Part shown: positions 35,411 to 44,747 of the stretch, piece after piece
Layout: every line of letters begins with the position of its first letter
Position numbering within the stretch: position 1 is the first letter of the stretch
NCBI RefSeq assembly: GCF_000968195.1
Contig: NZ_FO704550.1
Coordinates: 806,001 to 870,000 of the forward strand
Direction: 5' to 3'
DNA from: Xenorhabdus doucetiae
GTDB lineage: Bacteria; Pseudomonadota; Gammaproteobacteria; Enterobacterales; Enterobacteriaceae
Length of the DNA stretch: 64,000 nt
Notes under the pieces: model-generated
What the model saw: the letters and a program-made list of their open reading frames with translations, nothing else
The model's database searches: none
What the model was told of the DNA's origin: nothing
Translations under genes and position numbers: made by a program

Positions 35411-35459
35411 AGTACGGTGTTTGCCAACACCGTACTTGTGACAACCGTACTTGTGACAA
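35411..35459. terminator. Terminator hairpin between yajQ and yajR, with doubled arm
   Basis: AGTACGGTGTT-TGCC-AACACCGTACT forms an 11-bp perfect stem between convergent genes. The right arm runs into two direct 15-bp copies of CCGTACTTGTGACAA (35430-35444 and 35445-35459), so a piece of the hairpin has been duplicated and could offer an alternative pairing. Confidence 0.7.
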
Positions 35460-35469
35460 ATAGCGCGGG

Positions 35470-36837
35470 CTATTTATGGGATAAGACAAGCTGTTCTAAC
35501 TGCTCGCGATTGGTCAGTTTGGTATCGACTTTGATATAGGCACTGAACTCTTCGGGTGCAATAACAACATCTTTTACCCCGGCTTGCGCCAATAGCTTTT
35601 TCGCTAAAATCTCAGGAGTGCTCAGTTGCTCCGGCAAAATGATCCTAATACTGCTGACATAGGGCGGTTGCCGTAATGTCAGACTGACAATAAACCAGAA
35701 TGTCGTCAGCGCGATGCCTCCCATAAAGACGAAGGATGCGCCTTGCCATTCATAAAGCATTCCCCCAAGGCTGCCTCCCAAAGCAACGCCAAGGAATTGG
35801 CTGGTGGAGTAAACGCCCATCGCAGTGCCTTTATAACCCGCCGGTGCTTCTTTGCTGATCAGTGAAGGCAAAATGGCCTCCATAATATTAAACGCAAGGA
35901 AGAAAATTTGGATGCCGGCAAAGATCCCCCAAAGATGTGAACCCTGAGACCACAAAACAATTTCCGCAATAAATAGCAGCGCGATACACAGTAAAAATAC
36001 CTGCTTCATGCGACGTTTTACTTCTGCATAAATAATGAAAGGCAGAACAGCGACAAAAGAGATCAGGGTGGTAATTAAATACACTTTCCAGTGTTGTTGT
36101 GGAGGAAAGCCCACTTTTTCCATAATCAGGGGAAGGGCAACAAAGCTCGACATCAATAAGGTATGCAGGCAGAGAATACCAAAATTGAGTTTTATGAGTT
36201 GAGGATCTGAAAGCACCCGTTTGAGGCTGCCGCGTGCGATACCTGATTCGCGATTGAGCAAATGTTTATGTGTACTCGGCACAGCAAACAGTGTGATAAA
36301 AATACCGCAACCGGCAAGGAGTGCAATGGCGCCAAACAGGCCATTTAAACCGATTTGGTGGGTGATAATCGGGCCGACAACAATCGCAAAAGCGAAGGTG
36401 ATACCGAAGCTAATGCCGATAAATGCCATGGCTTTTGTTCGATTCTGCTCACGGGTCAGATCTGACAGTAATGCCATGATAGCGGCGGATATGGCGCCTG
36501 TGCCTTGCAGGGCGCGGCCAATAATAATCCCCCAAATAGAGTCACTTAAGGCGGCAATAAGACTGCCTAATACAAAAATGAGCAGCCCGCCGATGATTAA
36601 AGGCTTTCTGCCAATTTTGTCTGAAAGCAGCCCGAAGGGGATCTGGAATATGGCCTGTGTTAAGCCGTAAATACCGATGGCAATGCCGATAAGCGCTTCT
36701 GTCGCATCACGTAATTCTAAGCCATAGGTCGTCAGAACAGGCAGAACCATGAACATGCCTAACATGCGCAGAGAGAAAACAGAACCTAAGCCCCATGTCG
36801 CCCGGAGTTCAAGCGGAGTCATTTTATTATCGTTCAC
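35470..36837 (-). CDS. yajR: MFS transporter YajR
   Basis: A proton-coupled exporter of unknown substrate. The 455-residue protein matches E. coli YajR (454): 12 helices, MFS motif A near GLLSDKIGRKPLI, and a C-terminal cytoplasmic ferredoxin-like YAM domain (about residues 388-455, from SSIRIILPEQLSTPE on). Position between yajQ and the cyo operon agrees. Confidence 0.95.
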   Translation of the reverse strand: MNDNKMTPLELRATWGLGSVFSLRMLGMFMVLPVLTTYGLELRDATEALIGIAIGIYGLTQAIFQIPFGLLSDKIGRKPLIIGGLLIFVLGSLIAALSDSIWGIIIGRALQGTGAISAAIMALLSDLTREQNRTKAMAFIGISFGITFAFAIVVGPIITHQIGLNGLFGAIALLAGCGIFITLFAVPSTHKHLLNRESGIARGSLKRVLSDPQLIKLNFGILCLHTLLMSSFVALPLIMEKVGFPPQQHWKVYLITTLISFVAVLPFIIYAEVKRRMKQVFLLCIALLFIAEIVLWSQGSHLWGIFAGIQIFFLAFNIMEAILPSLISKEAPAGYKGTAMGVYSTSQFLGVALGGSLGGMLYEWQGASFVFMGGIALTTFWFIVSLTLRQPPYVSSIRIILPEQLSTPEILAKKLLAQAGVKDVVIAPEEFSAYIKVDTKLTNREQLEQLVLSHK

Positions 36838-36948
36838 GGATACCTCAAAAAAATCTGATATGACATTTCAATTAAGTGAGAGGCAAACGGAAAAGCAGCG
36901 TTTGCAACCGAATAAGTTGTCATTGAATAGAGATAAAGGAAAGGAAAA

Positions 36949-36974
36949 AGATGGCAGGGTTTACCCTGCCATCT
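36949..36974 (-). terminator. Terminator of the cyo operon
   Basis: AGATGGCAGGGT and its exact complement form a 12-bp stem with a 2-nt centre, and on the minus strand it is followed by CTTTTTCC. It lies just after the cyoE stop codon. Confidence 0.85.
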
Positions 36975-36979
36975 AAAGA

Positions 36980-37864
36980 TTACCAGACGTAAGTCAGGAG
37001 GTTTTCTGGCGATGCTGCTGAATCTACAGACATCATGACGCTTAATGACATAATAGCGACGATAGAAAACAGAAATAGCTTACGGGCCCAAATACGGTCA
37101 TTGGAGGTTTTATAACCTGATAATGCCATACCCAGCCACCAGATACTCACTGCGGTAGCGACGATAAGGTATTTATAACCGGCATAACCACTGATGGCCA
37201 GCATCAAGGTGGCAATCATAAAGGCCAGAATATACAGAGTGATATGGTTTTTCGCGACGGAAATACCTTTAATCACGGGTAATACTGGAATATTGGCCGC
37301 TTGATAATCTTTGAACCGAAAAATAGCAATGGCGTAAGAATGGGGCATCTGCCACAAGCTGAAGATCAACAACAAGATCAACGCGCCTGTGTCAAAATGT
37401 CCCGCTACTGCACAGTAACCGATCACGGGAGGAGCTGCGCCTGACAAGCTACCAACCAGCGTGCCATAAACAGATTTTCTTTTCATGTAGAGGCTATACA
37501 CCCCAACATAAATGATGAACCCAATGAGAGCTAACTGCATTGCTAAGGCATTGGCTGCTACATAGAGCAGCACGATGCCAGCAATACCTAACACTGAGGC
37601 GTAAATCAGGCTGATTTTCGGATCGATAAGCCCTTTCACAAGGACCCTTTCTTTTGTTCTTTCCATGATACGGTCAATATCGCGGTCGATATAGTTGTTG
37701 AATACACAACCTGATGCTACCACCAGCGATACCCCGACCATCGTTGCAAAGAACAAGGGGTAATCTATCACGCCCCTGGAAGCGAGTAGAAAACCACCAA
37801 TCGCAGAAATTAGATTTCCGAAAATAATTCCTGGTTTGGTCACTTGCAGGTATTGCTTAATCAT
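36980..37864 (-). CDS. cyoE: Protoheme IX farnesyltransferase (heme O synthase)
   Basis: CyoE attaches a farnesyl group to heme B to make heme O for cytochrome bo3. The 294-residue membrane protein (E. coli 296) has the prenyltransferase Asp motifs NNYIDRDIDRIMERTKER and the second conserved region FRFKDYQAANIPVLPV. It is the last gene of the cyo operon, 12 nt after cyoD. Its farnesyl substrate comes from IspA, encoded nearby. Confidence 0.96.
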   Translation of the reverse strand: MIKQYLQVTKPGIIFGNLISAIGGFLLASRGVIDYPLFFATMVGVSLVVASGCVFNNYIDRDIDRIMERTKERVLVKGLIDPKISLIYASVLGIAGIVLLYVAANALAMQLALIGFIIYVGVYSLYMKRKSVYGTLVGSLSGAAPPVIGYCAVAGHFDTGALILLLIFSLWQMPHSYAIAIFRFKDYQAANIPVLPVIKGISVAKNHITLYILAFMIATLMLAISGYAGYKYLIVATAVSIWWLGMALSGYKTSNDRIWARKLFLFSIVAIMSLSVMMSVDSAASPENLLTYVW

Positions 37865-37876
37865 TCAAATCAACCC

Positions 37877-38209
37877 TTAATCAACCATCATATTGATGTT
37901 CAGGTTGTACATGATCCACAGGGAGCCAACAACAACGATAGCGATGACCAGTAATGTGAATAGTAAGGCAAGGAGATTCCAACGCTCTTCAGATGATGTA
38001 TTCATATGCAGGAAGTAGATGAAATGAACAAAAACCTGAATAACAGCCATGGCAACGACTGTCACCAAAATTGTGCTGTGTGAAGCTGTACCTTCCATCA
38101 CCATCCAGAATGGGATCACGGTCAGGATAACTGACAGTACAAAACCAATCATATAGGTTTTGAAACTACCGTGGCTGGCGCCGGAATGAGAAGTATTTGG
38201 ATGACTCAT
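37877..38209 (-). CDS. cyoD: Cytochrome bo3 ubiquinol oxidase subunit IV
   Basis: The 110-residue subunit has three membrane helices and starts MSHPNTSHSG at 38209, giving a length like E. coli CyoD (109). Its ATG shares two bases with the cyoC stop (TAATG), a coupled arrangement. A longer upstream frame lies in cyoC and is discarded. Confidence 0.95.
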   Translation of the reverse strand: MSHPNTSHSGASHGSFKTYMIGFVLSVILTVIPFWMVMEGTASHSTILVTVVAMAVIQVFVHFIYFLHMNTSSEERWNLLALLFTLLVIAIVVVGSLWIMYNLNINMMVD

Positions 38210-38820
38210 TACATCGCTCCCATCAGATAAACGATAGTAAATACACAGATCCATACGACGTCAAGGAAGTGCCAGAACAGGCTCAGGCAGTTCAGACGCG
38301 TACGGTTCACGTCAGTCAGACCACGGCGTGAAACCTGAACCATCAACGTGATGATCCAAATCAGGCCGAAGGTGACGTGCAGACCGTGAGTGGCAACCAG
38401 TGCAAAGAAGGAAGACAGGAATGCGCTGCGGTCAGGGCCATAGCCTTCAGTGATCAGTTTATGGAACTCGTAAACTTCCATTGAAACGAAGCCAAGGCCA
38501 AACAAGAAGGTAATGAACAGCCACAGGTTAACCTGACCGGCTTTACCTTTGTTCATGTTCAGCATGGCGAAACCATAGGTAATACTACTGAACAACAGCA
38601 GGAAGGTTTCGACCAGAACAAAATCCAGTTCAAAAATATCTTTACCAGATGGGCCACCGGCAGTGCCATTAACCAGCACTGCATAGGTCGCGAACAGACT
38701 TGCAAACAGAACCAAGTCACTCATCAAGTAGATCCAGAAGCCAAAGACTTTGTTAGCCCCTGTATCGTGGTGCCCATGAGCGTCATGGGCGGCTGTGTTG
38801 TTAAGGGTTTGAGTCGACAT
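38209..38820 (-). CDS. cyoC: Cytochrome bo3 ubiquinol oxidase subunit III
   Basis: Five-helix subunit of 203 residues (E. coli 204) with the His-rich N-terminus (AAHDAHGHHD), FWIYLMSDLVLFASLFATYAV and the C-terminal SLFWHFLDVVWICVFT of the COX3 family. It overlaps cyoB and cyoD by one or two bases at each junction. Confidence 0.96.
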   Translation of the reverse strand: MSTQTLNNTAAHDAHGHHDTGANKVFGFWIYLMSDLVLFASLFATYAVLVNGTAGGPSGKDIFELDFVLVETFLLLFSSITYGFAMLNMNKGKAGQVNLWLFITFLFGLGFVSMEVYEFHKLITEGYGPDRSAFLSSFFALVATHGLHVTFGLIWIITLMVQVSRRGLTDVNRTRLNCLSLFWHFLDVVWICVFTIVYLMGAM

Positions 38821-40802
38821 TATTTCACACCTGCCTTTCTCAGTTCTTCGTAACGCTGATTCTCAACTTTTTCGACCTCAGCGACAGGGACGTAGTAATC
38901 AACGTCTTCGTCAAAACTTTTCACGATGCAGCTGATGACGATACCTGCGAAACTTGCGATAGCCATCCACCAGATATGCCAGATCAAAGCAAAGCCTAAT
39001 GTCAGACAAAATGCGCTGATGATCACGCCTGCACCTGTGTTTTTAGGCATATGAATTTCTTCATATTTAGCAGGGCGCTTATATTCAGTGCCTTTTTCTT
39101 TCATATCCCACCATGCATCACGAGTCTGGATGTGTGGAACTTCGGCAAAGTTATAGAACGGCGGTGGAGATGAAGTTGACCATTCGAGAGTACGGGCACC
39201 CCACGGATCGCCAGTCAGGTCGCGGTTTTGGTCACGGTCGCGGATACTGACGTAAAACTGGATAATCTGACACAGAATACCTAAGGCGATTAAGACAACG
39301 CCGCCTGCGGCAACAACCAGCAGTGGGTGGAATTCTGGGTTGATATCTTGGCTCAGGCGACGGGTCATTCCCATGAAGCCCAATGCGTACAGTGGCATAA
39401 AGGCAACGAAGAAACCGGTGATCCAGAACCAGAATGCACGGACGCCCCATTTTTCATTCAGCGTGAAGCCAAATGCTTTCGGGAACCAGTAAGTTGTACC
39501 TGCGAAGCAGCCGAATACCACACCGCCGATGATCACGTTATGGAAGTGAGCGATCAGGAACAGACTGTTATGCAGAACGAAGTTGGCACCCGGGACTGCC
39601 AGCAGAACCCCTGTCATACCACCAATGGAGAAGGTAACCAGGAAGCCAACCGTCCACAGCATTGGGGTTTTGAATTCGATACGGCCACGGTACATGGTGA
39701 ACAGCCAGTTGAAGATCTTAACCCCGGTTGGGATGGAGATAATCATCGTGGCGATACCAAAGAAGGCGTTGACGTTCGCGCCGGAACCCATGGTAAAGAA
39801 GTGGTGCAACCAGACAATGAACGACAGGATGGTAATCACGATTGTCGCCCACACCAGTGAGGTATAACCAAACAGGCGTTTTTTCGAGAAGGTTGCCGTG
39901 ACTTCGGAGAAGATACCAAAGACAGGCAGCACCAGAATGTAAACTTCAGGATGGCCCCAAGCCCAAATCAGGTTGATGTACATCATCATGTTGCCGCCCA
40001 TATCGTTGGTAAAGAAATGGGTGCCCAGATAACGATCCAGAGTGAGCAACGCGATGGTTACCGTCAGGATTGGGAACGCAGCAATAATAAGTACGTTGGT
40101 GCACAGTGAAGCCCAAGTGAAGACAGGGAGTTTCATCATGGACATGCCTGGCGCACGCATGCGCAGGATGGTTACGAAGAAGTTAACCCCTGTCAGCAAG
40201 GTACCGACACCGGAGAGCTGAAGACTCCATATCCAGTAATCGACCCCAACGCCGGGGTTATATTCCAGACCGGATAGCGGCGGATAAGCCAACCAACCCG
40301 TTTGTGCAAACTCACCCACCCCCAGAGAGATGTTGATCAGCGCGACGCCGACAACAAATAGCCAGAAGCTCAGAGAGTTCAGGAATGGGAATGCAACGTC
40401 GCGTGCGCCGATTTGCAGAGGAACAACAATGTTCATCAGGCCGACAACGAAAGGCATCGCCATAAAGAAGATCATGATAACGCCGTGAGCGGTGAAGATC
40501 TGATCATAATGGTGCGGGGGCAGGAAACCGGCTTCACCCGCGGAAGCCAGGGCTTGCTGTCCACGCATCATGATGGCGTCAGCGAAACCACGGAGCATCA
40601 TCACCATGGCAACGACGATGTACATGACACCAATTTTTTTATGGTCAACGCTGGTTAACCATTCACTCCAGAGCCATTTCCATTTACGGAAATAAGTCAA
40701 GGAACCGACAACGACCAGTCCCCCAAGCAAGATCCCAAGCAATGTCACCACAATAATGGGTTCATGCAATGGGACAGCATCCAGTGTTAATTTTCCCCAC
40801 AT
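38820..40802 (-). CDS. cyoB: Cytochrome bo3 ubiquinol oxidase subunit I
   Basis: The catalytic subunit holding heme b, heme o3 and CuB, and pumping protons. From ATG 40802 (AGGA upstream) it is 660 residues (E. coli 663). Key parts seen: FTAHGVIMIFFMAMP (heme ligand), WGHPEVYILVLPVFGI (CuB His and Tyr), WLHHFFTMG (two CuB His) and HFHNVIIGGVVFG (heme ligands). The first six codons of the longer frame lie in the end of cyoA and are discarded. Confidence 0.97.
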   Translation of the reverse strand: MWGKLTLDAVPLHEPIIVVTLLGILLGGLVVVGSLTYFRKWKWLWSEWLTSVDHKKIGVMYIVVAMVMMLRGFADAIMMRGQQALASAGEAGFLPPHHYDQIFTAHGVIMIFFMAMPFVVGLMNIVVPLQIGARDVAFPFLNSLSFWLFVVGVALINISLGVGEFAQTGWLAYPPLSGLEYNPGVGVDYWIWSLQLSGVGTLLTGVNFFVTILRMRAPGMSMMKLPVFTWASLCTNVLIIAAFPILTVTIALLTLDRYLGTHFFTNDMGGNMMMYINLIWAWGHPEVYILVLPVFGIFSEVTATFSKKRLFGYTSLVWATIVITILSFIVWLHHFFTMGSGANVNAFFGIATMIISIPTGVKIFNWLFTMYRGRIEFKTPMLWTVGFLVTFSIGGMTGVLLAVPGANFVLHNSLFLIAHFHNVIIGGVVFGCFAGTTYWFPKAFGFTLNEKWGVRAFWFWITGFFVAFMPLYALGFMGMTRRLSQDINPEFHPLLVVAAGGVVLIALGILCQIIQFYVSIRDRDQNRDLTGDPWGARTLEWSTSSPPPFYNFAEVPHIQTRDAWWDMKEKGTEYKRPAKYEEIHMPKNTGAGVIISAFCLTLGFALIWHIWWMAIASFAGIVISCIVKSFDEDVDYYVPVAEVEKVENQRYEELRKAGVK

Positions 40803-40806
40803 GCTT

Positions 40807-41772
40807 TTATTCCTCAACACCTGAATGAGCCGGCTGACTCATATTCATATTATGACCCGCAGCTTCACCATGTTCTGTTTTGCCATGACTTGCCATGCCA
40901 TGCATACCGCCGTGGCCCATGTCACCCATGAATTTGGCGATAGTCTCTTGGAACAGTTTTGGTTTCACGCTTGAGAAGTATTCAACAGGGTTGTTTTGGC
41001 TAGGTTTAGCCAACGCATTGAATGCTTGCACGGTATCCAGGGTTTTAGGTGAGGCTTTAACTTTCTGCACCCACGCTTCAAAACCTGCGCGATCATCAGT
41101 TGCTGTTGCAGTGAATTTCATGCCAGAGAAGCCATGACCACTGTAACTTGCTGAGAACCCGTCGTATTTACCCGCTGAGTTAGCAATTAAGTGCAGTTTT
41201 GTCTGCATACCAGCCATTGCATAAATCTGACCACCCAACTGTGGGATGAAGAAAGAGTTCATCACAGAGTCTGAGGTGATTTTGAAATTAATTGGCACAT
41301 CTTTCGGGAATACAATTTCGTTTACCGTTGCGATACCCTGTTCCGGATAGATAAATAGCCATTTCCAGTCAAGGGAAATCACTTCAATCGTCACCGGTTT
41401 CACATCACTGTCCAATGGCTTATATGGATCGAGCTCATGCGTCGTTTTCCATGTAATCGTCGCCAAAGTGATGATAATCAGGATAGGCACTGTCCAAACG
41501 ACAAGCTCAATTTTATTTGAGTGTGCCCAGTTTGGACGATAAGTTGCAGATTTATTGGCTTCCCGGTAACGTAAGGCAAAAATGATTGCCATTACAATAG
41601 CCGGAATAACAACGATCAGCATCAAGCCAAACGCTGTTAGTATCAGCGTTTTTTGTTCGACGCCGATCGCACCTTTGGGATTCATCAATACCATATCGCA
41701 ACCACCTAACATTAAAGTGGCTGTGAGTAGTGACGATAACCCAATAATTTTTTTGTATTTCATAAGTCTCAT
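40807..41772 (-). CDS. cyoA: Cytochrome bo3 ubiquinol oxidase subunit II, lipoprotein
   Basis: The 321-residue precursor has a lipobox LGGC near residue 25, two membrane helices and a periplasmic cupredoxin domain lacking the CuA ligands, as in quinol oxidases. Family regions seen: WTVPILIIITLATITWKTTH, SLDWKWLFIYPEQGIATVNE and YSGHGFSGMKF. The tail is His- and Met-rich (MGHGGMHGMASHGKTEHG). It is the first gene of cyoABCDE. Confidence 0.96.
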   Translation of the reverse strand: MRLMKYKKIIGLSSLLTATLMLGGCDMVLMNPKGAIGVEQKTLILTAFGLMLIVVIPAIVMAIIFALRYREANKSATYRPNWAHSNKIELVVWTVPILIIITLATITWKTTHELDPYKPLDSDVKPVTIEVISLDWKWLFIYPEQGIATVNEIVFPKDVPINFKITSDSVMNSFFIPQLGGQIYAMAGMQTKLHLIANSAGKYDGFSASYSGHGFSGMKFTATATDDRAGFEAWVQKVKASPKTLDTVQAFNALAKPSQNNPVEYFSSVKPKLFQETIAKFMGDMGHGGMHGMASHGKTEHGEAAGHNMNMSQPAHSGVEE

Positions 41773-41972
41773 TGAGCGACCCCAGATAACAAAAGCTTTA
41801 TTGTCGTTTCATCAGTGTGGGCATTCTACGGTAAGGTTACCGGGGTGTAAACAATTGTAATAGAAGCAGGTTGGCTTGTAGGCTTTTTATGCTAGAGGGA
41901 TCACATGTGATTCTAAATTTAACAAAACGTTAATTTCGGATGGTTATCTTAGCCAAAAAATCAAAATAGACA

Positions 41973-41987
41973 GTTAATTTTATGTAA
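41973..41987. promoter_or_regulatory. Candidate ArcA box upstream of cyoA
   Basis: GTTAATTTTATGTAA matches 12 of 15 positions of the ArcA direct-repeat consensus GTTAATTAAATGTTA. It lies about 200 bp before the cyoA start. In E. coli the cyo operon is strongly repressed by phospho-ArcA, so a site is expected, but such AT-rich matches arise by chance easily. Confidence 0.35.
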
Positions 41988-42083
41988 GTCTCTATTTTAT
42001 AAAGAAAAAATAGAATAAAAATAAAAGGGGAAATCCTGAAATACGCTTTTTTATCGATAGGATAACTATTATTTATTAGTTTT

Positions 42084-42108
42084 AATGAGCAGCATTAGGC
42101 TGCTCATT
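42084..42108 (-). terminator. Terminator after the Tsx-like gene
   Basis: AATGAGCAGC and its complement form a perfect 10-bp stem around ATTAG, 15 nt after the stop codon of the minus-strand porin gene; an AT-rich tract follows. Confidence 0.7.
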
Positions 42109-42122
42109 GATTAAACTAGTTA

Positions 42123-42890
42123 TTAAAAGTTATATTTTACACTATAAACAATACCATCCTGCCAGAAATCTTCGCCCAGTTTGTTATCCGCATAGCGGTA
42201 TTGAACGCCAGTAGTAAAAGAAGGATGTGGCGTCCACCATAATGCGATAGCGCCATTGATACCTTCGCGTCCGCCGTTGCCGTAACGTTGATTGCGGTTT
42301 AATTCAATTTCATTCCAGTTTGTCACGCTGAATTTTTGTTCCCAAAGATTGAAATCGTATCCGGCAACCCAGCCTACGACATAACCGTTGTTTCCTGAAT
42401 AGAAAGGTTGGTCAACATAATGCAGTGCGACAAAAGGCTTGAACCACAGGCCAGCAATATTAGCGTTATAGCCTAATCCGTAAAGTGTATTGACTTCATG
42501 GAAGTTTCCACCGTTTGCTTTGCCGGGTAATGAGTAGGTTCCATAGACATGACCATAAAGGTTGAAACCCGTCTCACCCAGATAGAAACGGCCGGTTGTC
42601 TTGAACGTGTAACGTTGGTTATCACCTGGTTGGGCGGTTTTGCTGTTAAAAGGATTCTCTAAATCAGCGAAGCCGTACAGTTCGCCCCAGCTAAATCCTG
42701 CCCCACCTTCCAGTTCTAGATAAGCAAAATCATCCTTATGTGAGGTTTGCCCGGTTTTATGCGTGGTATGTTTGCTCCAGTCAAGGTAGTTCATGCTGAC
42801 ATTGCCAAACCCCCACTGGTATTCCGCGCTGGCTGAAGCAGAAACTAAGGCAGCGGCAATGGCGGTGAGTGTCAAAATACGTCTTTTCAT
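42123..42890 (-). CDS. Nucleoside-specific channel-forming protein, Tsx/OmpK family
   Basis: A 255-residue outer-membrane beta-barrel protein. It has a signal peptide cut near ASASA, then EYQWGFGNVSMNYLDWSKHT typical of the Tsx/OmpK family, alternating aromatic strands, and a terminal phenylalanine (YSVKYNF) as recognised by the Bam complex. Family members pass nucleosides or serve as phage receptors. In E. coli tsx is elsewhere (near yajI, upstream of nrdR), so its place between cyo and ampG is specific to this lineage. A long perfect palindrome lies upstream. Confidence 0.85.
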   Translation of the reverse strand: MKRRILTLTAIAAALVSASASAEYQWGFGNVSMNYLDWSKHTTHKTGQTSHKDDFAYLELEGGAGFSWGELYGFADLENPFNSKTAQPGDNQRYTFKTTGRFYLGETGFNLYGHVYGTYSLPGKANGGNFHEVNTLYGLGYNANIAGLWFKPFVALHYVDQPFYSGNNGYVVGWVAGYDFNLWEQKFSVTNWNEIELNRNQRYGNGGREGINGAIALWWTPHPSFTTGVQYRYADNKLGEDFWQDGIVYSVKYNF

Positions 42891-42925
42891 AAATTCCCTT
42901 TATATGGTTTTAAGGTGATTAACGA

Positions 42926-42946
42926 TATTTCGAATAGTTCGAAATA
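42926..42946. promoter_or_regulatory. Candidate operator: 9-bp-arm palindrome before the Tsx-like gene
   Basis: TATTTCGAA-TAG-TTCGAAATA is a perfect inverted repeat with a 3-bp centre, located 36-56 bp upstream of the start codon. Symmetry and place fit a dimeric repressor site. It does not look like the DeoR or CytR operators of E. coli tsx. Confidence 0.5.
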
Positions 42947-43146
42947 ATATGCGTTCAAATGATAATATTTGTTAGTTCAAATATAAATAATTCCACCTTG
43001 AAAAAGATGTTCGCTAGGCCACAGAATTGTGGTTTTTTATTCTTCTTGTGAAGTTTGTCACTATAAACTGGCAACAGAAGACTGAACTTTGTCAGCCTTC
43101 TGTTGTAGACAGATGTGAAAAAAGCATCTGGAGTGGGGAGAATCGA

Positions 43147-44676
43147 TTAAGTGAGCTGACTTTTCTTTAAAGCGAAATAATCCAATATTCCTCCTAAAAG
43201 AAGACCCAAGGTGCCAATGATGACACTCCAGGATAATAGCGGGGATATCCAGTCACTGACTTTATGCAGATTGAGCATAGATTCTGGAGATAGCGTGCAT
43301 ATCAGAGAGACTAAATGAATGATGATAAACAACACGCTGCTGATCATTAACCAAACAATGAACATCAGGGCAGCCAATATCATGATAATAAAGGCGGATT
43401 TATAAGCATTCTTGAAGAGTGTCCGGGGCAGAAAGCTATCATTTTTCTGGGTGTAATCCAGTGTCTTACGGCAGACGAGCAACAGCGCAAGCCCTGGTAA
43501 TCCAATAATGATAGAGAAGAGATAAAACGTTGACCAGCCATAAGCTTCTGCAAACCATCCTGCTACCGGGCCGACATAAACTCGGCCAACGGCTGATAAT
43601 GCAGAAAGCAAAGCGAACTGGGTGGCTGAAAATGATTTATTGCACAAAGTCATCAGGAGGGCGACAAAAGCCGCTGTTCCCATCCCGCCACAGATATTTT
43701 CCAGAAAAATCGCGCTCCCCATGACATAGATGTCTTTAGGGGTAACAGCAAGTATCCAGTAACCAAAATTTGAAACGGTTTGGAGAATGCCAAAGATCAT
43801 CAGGGCACGGAACAGACTCAGTCTGTGCATCAAATAACCCCCGTATAAGGCACCGACAATGGTGGCAGCGAGTCCGAGGGTTTTGTTGATCATCCCGACT
43901 TCGGCTGGATTGAAGCCTACGCCACGAATAAGAAAAGGTGTGCTGAGTGAGAGCGCAAAAGCATCAGCCAGTTTGTACAAGACAATCAATAGCAGGATAA
44001 GCCAGGCATTGTTTCGGCTGAAAAAATCAGATAAGGGTTCGAATACCGCTTGATGCAATGTTTTTGGCGGTGCGGTATTCAGTTTCGGCTCTTTGGCTGT
44101 GAGCGTGGCATAAACGCCAATCAACATCATGCCAGCCATAACCCAATACATACTTTGCCAGCCAATATAGGTGGCGAGCAGTAAGGCAAGCCCCCCCGAA
44201 GTCAGCATCGCCAACCGATAGCCCAGTACAGAAATGGCGGCACCTGACCCCCGTTCTTCCGGTGTCAACAGGTCGGTTTTATAGGCATCAAAAATAATAT
44301 CTTGGGAAGCTGAGAAGAATGCAACAGCGACAGCCAATGCCGCGAGCCACCATAGATGCTGGGAGGGTTGCAGGAATCCCATTGCGGCAATACTGACAAT
44401 CAGAAAAAGTTGAGTAATGAGCATCCATCCCCGCCGGCGTCCTAAAAAGGAGGGGGAATATCGGTCCATTGCAGGCGCCCAGAGAAACTTAAACACATAG
44501 GCTTGACCAACCAAAGTGAAAAAACCGATAGTTCGGATATCGACATTTTCGACAGTCATCCATGCTTGTAATGTTCCAGCAGTGAGCGCAAGAGGCAGAC
44601 CTGAGGCAAAGCCCAGCAATAGAAGGGTACGATAGTTGCGTAATGCAGATAGGTTTAAATAACGGTGGTTAGTCAT
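43147..44676 (-). CDS. ampG: Muropeptide permease AmpG
   Basis: AmpG imports GlcNAc-anhydro-MurNAc peptides for cell-wall recycling and supplies the signal for AmpC induction. The 509-residue protein (E. coli 491) has about 14 helices and opens with RNYRTLLLLGFASGLPLAL, then FKFLWAPAMDRY and SASQDIIFDAYKTDLL, all AmpG signatures. It follows yajG by 71 nt, as in E. coli. Confidence 0.96.
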   Translation of the reverse strand: MTNHRYLNLSALRNYRTLLLLGFASGLPLALTAGTLQAWMTVENVDIRTIGFFTLVGQAYVFKFLWAPAMDRYSPSFLGRRRGWMLITQLFLIVSIAAMGFLQPSQHLWWLAALAVAVAFFSASQDIIFDAYKTDLLTPEERGSGAAISVLGYRLAMLTSGGLALLLATYIGWQSMYWVMAGMMLIGVYATLTAKEPKLNTAPPKTLHQAVFEPLSDFFSRNNAWLILLLIVLYKLADAFALSLSTPFLIRGVGFNPAEVGMINKTLGLAATIVGALYGGYLMHRLSLFRALMIFGILQTVSNFGYWILAVTPKDIYVMGSAIFLENICGGMGTAAFVALLMTLCNKSFSATQFALLSALSAVGRVYVGPVAGWFAEAYGWSTFYLFSIIIGLPGLALLLVCRKTLDYTQKNDSFLPRTLFKNAYKSAFIIMILAALMFIVWLMISSVLFIIIHLVSLICTLSPESMLNLHKVSDWISPLLSWSVIIGTLGLLLGGILDYFALKKSQLT

Positions 44677-44747
44677 GGGCCTCCCAAAACTTTCTGCATA
44701 TCATCTCGTTTTGCCAGAATTAAGCAGAAAGTTTATTCATTATCCTG

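Larger units (their letters stand above)
41773..42122. other. Promoter region of the cyo operon
   Basis: The 350-bp gap contains no gene. It is AT-rich and holds an ArcA-like sequence (41973-41987) and the terminator of the Tsx-like gene at its far end. Further TTAAT words at 41927-41935 may belong to the same regulatory zone. Confidence 0.6.

Noticed and set aside
39327..39860. 177-codon plus-strand frame inside cyoB
   Set aside because: It is antisense to conserved catalytic-subunit sequence and has unlikely composition.
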